From Hydrogenophilus thiooxidans (GTDB taxonomy: Bacteria; Pseudomonadota; Gammaproteobacteria; Burkholderiales; Rhodocyclaceae), in the NCBI RefSeq assembly GCF_019049855.1, contig NZ_JAHLSY010000010.1:1-64000 (forward strand): a DNA stretch of 64,000 nucleotides, written 5' to 3'. Made by a program: the position numbers and the translations under genes. The notes below the pieces were generated by a model that made no database searches, was not told where the DNA came from, and worked only from the letters and a program-made list of their open reading frames with translations. Below, one piece after another: positions 58,877 to 64,000 of the stretch. Position 1 is the stretch's first letter. Each line of letters opens with the position of its first letter.

Positions 58877-59913
58877 TGAATCGGACGACACAACAACGGC
58901 TCACCCTTGCGGTCACCGTCACCTTCGGTTTCGCCCTCATCGAAGCGCTCGGCGGCTGGTTCGCCGGATCGCTCGCGCTCCTTGCCGACGCGAGCCACAT
59001 GGTGACCGACGGGGCGGCACTTGCGCTCGCGCTCTTTGCCGCGTGGCTTGCCAACCGTCCCGCCAGCCCGCGCTTTTCGTACGGATGGGGCCGTGCCGAA
59101 CTCCTCACCGCGCTCGTCAATGCCGCCGCGATGCTGGTGATCGTTGCCGGAATCGTCTGGGAAGCGTGGCAGCGCTGGCGCAACCCAACGCCGATCGACG
59201 GACCGTTGGTAGTGGGTGTTGCGGTGATTGGGCTCGCCGTCAATGGTCTGGTCGTCTGGCTACTGGGCGGGCACGCACATAGCCACGCCCATTCCCATGA
59301 TCACGATCATGATCACGGTCACGACCTCAGTCACGCACCGGGACACCAGCACAAACCTGAACCGGCACGCAAAACCGACCACGAACCCGAGCACTCCGCC
59401 GCACTCGGCGAAGCAAACCTCAACCTCAAAGGAGCGCTGTTGCACGTGATCGGCGATCTGCTCGGCTCGGTTGCTGCGATTCTCTCAGGAATCGTCGTTT
59501 GGGCCACCGGCTGGACCCCGATCGACCCGCTGCTGTCGCTCCTCATTGCAGCGCTGGTTGCGCACGCCAGCTTGCGCCTGCTCAAAGAGGCGCTGACCCG
59601 GCTACTCGACGGCGTGCCGCCGACGGTGGCGCTCACCACCTTGGGGCAGTCGCTTGCCGAAACCCCCAACGTGCGCGAAATCCACGACCTGCACGTCTGG
59701 TCCCTTTCGGGGGAACGGTTTGCGCTGACCGCGCACGTCACGGTCGAGACACTCACCGCGTGGCCGGAAACGCTGGCGCAACTCGAAGCGAAAGCCCGTT
59801 CGGCAGGAATCCACCACACCACTTTCCAACCGGAACGCGACCCATGCGCGGCAGACGCTACCCGCAACACATGCGTTACCCAGAGCTATCGCACGGAAAC
59901 GGCGCAGAAATGA
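58876..59913 (+). CDS. Cation diffusion facilitator (CzcD/ZitB-like) metal exporter
   Basis: A 345-aa inner-membrane antiporter with six helices. Metal-site motifs are LLADASHMVTDGAALA (helix II) and ALLHVIGDLLGSVAAI (helix V). The loop between helices IV and V is very His-rich (HAHSHAHSHDHDHDHGHD and further His, about 132-176). A cytoplasmic C-terminal domain carries VREIHDLHVWSLSGERFALT. This is typical of Zn/Co/Cd exporters. It is translationally coupled to the LysR gene. Confidence 0.94.
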   Translation: MNRTTQQRLTLAVTVTFGFALIEALGGWFAGSLALLADASHMVTDGAALALALFAAWLANRPASPRFSYGWGRAELLTALVNAAAMLVIVAGIVWEAWQRWRNPTPIDGPLVVGVAVIGLAVNGLVVWLLGGHAHSHAHSHDHDHDHGHDLSHAPGHQHKPEPARKTDHEPEHSAALGEANLNLKGALLHVIGDLLGSVAAILSGIVVWATGWTPIDPLLSLLIAALVAHASLRLLKEALTRLLDGVPPTVALTTLGQSLAETPNVREIHDLHVWSLSGERFALTAHVTVETLTAWPETLAQLEAKARSAGIHHTTFQPERDPCAADATRNTCVTQSYRTETAQK

Positions 59914-59985
59914 GGAAGATACCGTGAAGGGAAACGAGCGCGCGGCTCTCTCAAGCGGTTTGCGCTGCTAAAATAGCGCTTCTGT

Positions 59986-60072
59986 TGGTGCCGAGAGAGG
60001 GAGTCGAACCCTCACGGTGTCACCACCGGCGGATTTTGAGTCCGCTGCGTCTACCTATTCCGCCATCTCGGC
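59986..60072 (-). tRNA. tRNA-Leu(CAA)
   Basis: An 87-nt class II tRNA on the minus strand. Acceptor GCCGAGA pairs with TCTCGGC, the anticodon loop CTCAAAA gives CAA, the variable arm is long, the T loop is TTCGACT and CCA is encoded. It is isolated and lies between the CDF gene and queA. Confidence 0.96.
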
Positions 60073-60098
60073 TTGAGAGCAACTATTATAGGAAAGAA

Positions 60099-61175
60099 AT
60101 GAGACTTTGCCAAGAGCTCGATCGGCTCGATGCCTACGATTTTCCGCTTCCGCCCGAGCGGATTGCCCGGTACCCACAACCCGAACGTGACGCGAGCCGT
60201 CTGCTCGTCGTCGGCGAAGAACGTTTCGACGACCGGACGTTCCGCGATCTTCCTGCGCTGCTCGTACCCGGCGACCTCCTGGTGCTCAACGACAGCCGCG
60301 TGATCCATGCCCGCCTCTTTGGCCACAAAGCGACGGGGGGCGAAGTCGAAGTGCTCTTCGAGCGGCTGATCGGGGAAAAAGAGGCGCTCGCGCTGGTGCG
60401 CGCCAGCAAGTCGCCGAAACCCGGAACGACGTTACACCTGGCGAAGGCTTTTACCGTCGAAGTGGTCGATCGCCATGGCGACCTCTTTCACGTGCGACTG
60501 CGCGACGACGGCACCTTGTTCGACTGGATCGAACGCTTCGGGCAACTGCCGATCCCCCCCTATCTCGAGCGTCAGCCGGAAGAGACCGACGAAACCCGCT
60601 ACCAAACCGTCTTTGCGCGCCATCCGGGGTCGGTCGCTGCGCCCACCGCGGGGCTCCATTTCACCGAGCCACTTCTTGCGCAATTGCAAAACCAGGGGGT
60701 GGGGCTGGCGTGGGTCACCTTGCACGTCGGTGCAGGCACTTTTCAACCGGTTCGCACCGAGCGGGTGAGCGAACACCGCATGCATGCCGAACGCTTCGTC
60801 ATACCCGAAGCCACGGTCGAAGCGATCGCGCGCACGAAAGCTGCCGGCAAACGGGTGATCGCGGTAGGCACCACCGCGATGCGCACGCTTGAAGGGGCCG
60901 CACACCACTGGGGCAGGCTGCGCGCTGGACAGGGCGAAACCGACCTCTTCATCCGACCGGGCTTCCGCTTTCAGGTGGTCGACGCCCTCATCACCAACTT
61001 TCACCTCCCGCGTTCGACCCTCATCATGCTGGTCGCAGCGTTTGCCGGCTACCAGCGAACGATGGCCGCGTACCGGCACGCACTCGCAGGCGACTACCGC
61101 TTCTTCAGCTACGGCGACGCGATGTTCCTGCCGCAACGCTACGACACGGATTGGGCGCCGCATGAAACCCATTGA
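60099..61175 (+). CDS. queA: S-adenosylmethionine:tRNA ribosyltransferase-isomerase
   Basis: Converts preQ1-tRNA to epoxyqueuosine-tRNA using the ribosyl group of SAM. It has 358 aa. Family segments are [53 protein letters not shown] and the C-terminal [18 protein letters not shown]. The ATG at 60099 follows AGGAAAG; upstream open frame runs antisense through tRNA-Leu and is excluded. It is followed by tgt. Confidence 0.97.
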   Translation: MRLCQELDRLDAYDFPLPPERIARYPQPERDASRLLVVGEERFDDRTFRDLPALLVPGDLLVLNDSRVIHARLFGHKATGGEVEVLFERLIGEKEALALVRASKSPKPGTTLHLAKAFTVEVVDRHGDLFHVRLRDDGTLFDWIERFGQLPIPPYLERQPEETDETRYQTVFARHPGSVAAPTAGLHFTEPLLAQLQNQGVGLAWVTLHVGAGTFQPVRTERVSEHRMHAERFVIPEATVEAIARTKAAGKRVIAVGTTAMRTLEGAAHHWGRLRAGQGETDLFIRPGFRFQVVDALITNFHLPRSTLIMLVAAFAGYQRTMAAYRHALAGDYRFFSYGDAMFLPQRYDTDWAPHETH

Positions 61176-62513
<1,338 letters not shown>

Positions 62514-62544
62514 ACGCTCCGCAGCCGATCGGGCTACGGAGCGT
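62514..62544 (+). other. Strong hairpin immediately after the tgt stop
   Basis: ACGCTCCG (62514-62521) pairs with CGGAGCGT (62537-62544), and the loop holds an inner AGCC/GGCT stem. No T-run follows, so it is not a classical terminator; it could stabilise the queA-tgt mRNA end or assist Rho. Confidence 0.4.
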
Positions 62545-62621
62545 ACCGCTTACCGCTGCCCGCTTCGGTTTGCAGGCGGGAGCGCACGAACGCAGACCGT
62601 TACCGCGCCGAAACGCACCGA

Positions 62622-62810
62622 TTACGCTTTCACGTCGACGGTGTTGCCCAAATGGGGCGGGTTGCTCGGTTGCGGCAATGCGGCCAAAAGCGATAGCGCC
62701 GTCTGCTCTTGTACGTCGTTGATTTTCTTCAAGACGGCGGTTTGAATCGCTGTGGTCACTTGATTTTGCTGCAGCACGTTCGCGATCTGGGTTACATCCA
62801 TGGTATCCAT
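62622..62810 (-). CDS. YjfB-like putative motility protein
   Basis: A 62-aa protein beginning MDTMDVTQIANVLQQNQVTT, with an amphipathic helix AIQTAVLKKINDVQEQTALS, matching the YjfB_motility family pattern (two short helices, VLKK core). The family is named for proximity to motility genes but has no firm function. GGAGCAGACG precedes the ATG, and a promoter lies at 62840-62869. It lies between the convergent tgt and the groEL terminator. Confidence 0.62.
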   Translation of the reverse strand: MDTMDVTQIANVLQQNQVTTAIQTAVLKKINDVQEQTALSLLAALPQPSNPPHLGNTVDVKA

Positions 62811-62839
62811 CGTCTGCTCCGGCGCCCTGGGCGCTTTTC

Positions 62840-62869
62840 ATTCTATTGGGTTAACGGCAGAAATGCCAA
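62840..62869 (-). promoter_or_regulatory. Promoter of the YjfB-like gene
   Basis: Minus-strand TTGGCA (62864-62869), 18-bp spacer, TAGAAT (62840-62845), giving a leader of about 25 nt with a GC hairpin and the GGAG ribosome-binding site. Confidence 0.6.
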
Positions 62870-62903
62870 TTACTTGAGCTATTTGAAGACACGCTCGCGA
62901 AAA

Positions 62904-62934
62904 CAAAAAATCCCACCCCCAATGGGAGTGGGAT
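62904..62934 (-). terminator. Rho-independent terminator of groEL
   Basis: Minus-strand ATCCCACTCCC pairs with GGGGGTGGGAT (11-bp stem, one T-G pair, 3-nt loop), followed by TTTTTTG. It lies 33 bp after the groEL stop. Confidence 0.88.
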
Positions 62935-62967
62935 CGTGATGAGGTTCGGTACAGGACCTCAGACCGA

Positions 62968-64000
62968 TCAGAAGTCCATGTCACCCATGCCGGCACCCGC
63001 AGCCGGCGCAGCGGCTTTCTCATCCTTCGGCGCTTCGGCGATCATGCACTCGGTAGTGAGCATGAGGCCAGCGACCGACGCGGCGTTTTGCAGCGCCGAG
63101 CGGGTGACTTTGGTCGGGTCCAGCACACCCATTTCGATCATGTCACCGAATTCGCCGGTTGCGGCGTTGTAGCCATAGTTGCCCTTGCCTTCGAGCACCT
63201 TCGCGACGATCACGCTCGGCTCTTCACCCGCGTTCGCGACGATCTCGCGCAGCGGCTGCTCGACCGCGCGAAGCACGATCTTGATCCCGGCTTCCTGGTC
63301 GGGGTTGTCGCCCTTGAGCCCTTTCGCGACCGCCGCTTCACGGGCACGCAGAAGCGCCACGCCACCACCCGGCACGATCCCTTCTTCGACCGCGGCGCGG
63401 GTTGCATGCAGCGCGTCTTCGACGCGCGCTTTTTTCTCTTTCATTTCGACTTCGGTGGCGGCACCGACTTTGATCACCGCAACGCCACCCGCGAGCTTCG
63501 CGACACGCTCTTGCAGTTTTTCGCGGTCGTAGTCGCTCGTGGCTTCTTCGATCTGCACGCGGATCTCTTTGACGCGCGCTTGGATCTTCGCCGGGTCGCC
63601 CGCACCGTCGATGATCGTGGTGTGCTCTTTCGCCACTTCGACACGCTTGGCTTGACCCAGATCTTCGAGGGTCGCCTTTTCGAGCGAAAGACCGACCTCT
63701 TCGGAGATCACGGTACCGCCGGTGAGGATCGCGATGTCTTGCAGCATCGCTTTGCGACGATCACCGAAGCCCGGCGCTTTGACCGCGCAGGTCTTGAGGA
63801 TGCCGCGCAGGTTGTTCACCACGAGCGTGGCAAGGGCTTCGCCTTCGACGTCTTCCGCGATGATCAGGAGCGGCCGGCCCGCTTTCGCCACTTGTTCGAG
63901 CACCGGCAAGAGGTCGCGGATGTTGCTGATCTTCTTGTCGTGCAAGAGGATGTAGGGGTTGTCGAGCACCGCGACTTGCTTGTCGGGGTTGTTGATGAAG
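62968..64000 (-). CDS. groEL: Chaperonin GroEL, C-terminal part (5' end outside window)
   Basis: 60-kDa chaperonin subunit, about 343 residues present. The open frame runs off the window end ([20 protein letters not shown]). Visible features are apical-domain sequence [40 protein letters not shown] and the equatorial segment [16 protein letters not shown]. The C-terminus ends [10 protein letters not shown], shorter in GGM repeats than E. coli GroEL. It is truncated only by the window edge. Confidence 0.98.
   Translation of the reverse strand, partial: FINNPDKQVAVLDNPYILLHDKKISNIRDLLPVLEQVAKAGRPLLIIAEDVEGEALATLVVNNLRGILKTCAVKAPGFGDRRKAMLQDIAILTGGTVISEEVGLSLEKATLEDLGQAKRVEVAKEHTTIIDGAGDPAKIQARVKEIRVQIEEATSDYDREKLQERVAKLAGGVAVIKVGAATEVEMKEKKARVEDALHATRAAVEEGIVPGGGVALLRAREAAVAKGLKGDNPDQEAGIKIVLRAVEQPLREIVANAGEEPSVIVAKVLEGKGNYGYNAATGEFGDMIEMGVLDPTKVTRSALQNAASVAGLMLTTECMIAEAPKDEKAAAPAAGAGMGDMDF

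Noticed and set aside
59960-59985. GCGCT/AGCGC hairpin next to tRNA-Leu as terminator
   Set aside because: Only a 5-bp stem and no T-run on the tRNA strand.

Overview
This 64 kb window is a gene-dense, GC-rich stretch of bacterial core chromosome. Gene content and order fit a betaproteobacterium. Diagnostic features are tRNA(Tyr-Gly-Thr)-tuf, rpsF-priB-rpsR-rplI, rpoE-rseABC-lepA-lepB-rnc-era-recO-pdxJ-acpS with divergent nadB, yceD-rpmF-plsX-fabHDG-acpP-fabF, and xseB-ispA-dxs-folE2. A thermophilic Hydrogenophilus-type organism is my inference from overall impression; no rRNA is present to prove it. No mobile element, prophage or CRISPR array was seen.

Layout. Positions 1-17.9 kb are almost entirely minus strand: start of tuf, three tRNAs, dnaB, the S6 operon, then a long tightly overlapped run from rpoE (envelope-stress sigma factor with its regulators) through lepA, signal peptidase, DUF4845, rnc, era, recO, pdxJ, acpS, nagZ, uvrC, nfeD, a stomatin-like gene and pgsA. 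Positions 17.9-28 kb hold nadB (plus), the type II fatty-acid synthesis cluster (minus), maf (plus) and rluC (minus). rluC is divergent from rne across a 394-bp leader, the same arrangement as in E. coli. Positions 28-41.7 kb hold rne, a low-molecular-weight phosphatase, uvrB, an aminotransferase, clpS-clpA, rraA, a Na/Pi-type transporter and isocitrate lyase. Positions 41.7-55.7 kb hold a SpoIIAA-like gene and a sulfurtransferase, murI, queG, tsaE-amiC, ribF-ileS-lspA-fkpB-ispH and xseB-ispA-dxs. Positions 55.7-64 kb hold folE2, a Bax-inhibitor-1 protein, an HPF-like gene, a NhaR-like regulator with a CDF metal exporter, tRNA-Leu, queA-tgt, a YjfB-like gene and the 3' part of groEL.

How it works together. 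The window links translation and RNA decay (RNase E, its inhibitor RraA, RluC, RNase III, Era), envelope stress (RpoE/RseABC, LepB, LspA), lipid synthesis (PlsX/Fab/PgsA), isoprenoid synthesis (Dxs, IspH, IspA), queuosine modification (QueA, Tgt, QueG) and the glyoxylate shunt (AceA).

I found no convincing novel multi-gene system. The most interesting signals are regulatory: a set of genes whose -10-like box lies 6-9 nt before an ATG with no ribosome-binding site (candidate leaderless mRNAs: rpoE, yceD, rluC, clpS), a hairpin that masks the rne ribosome-binding site, and a perfect palindrome just upstream of the aceA promoter.
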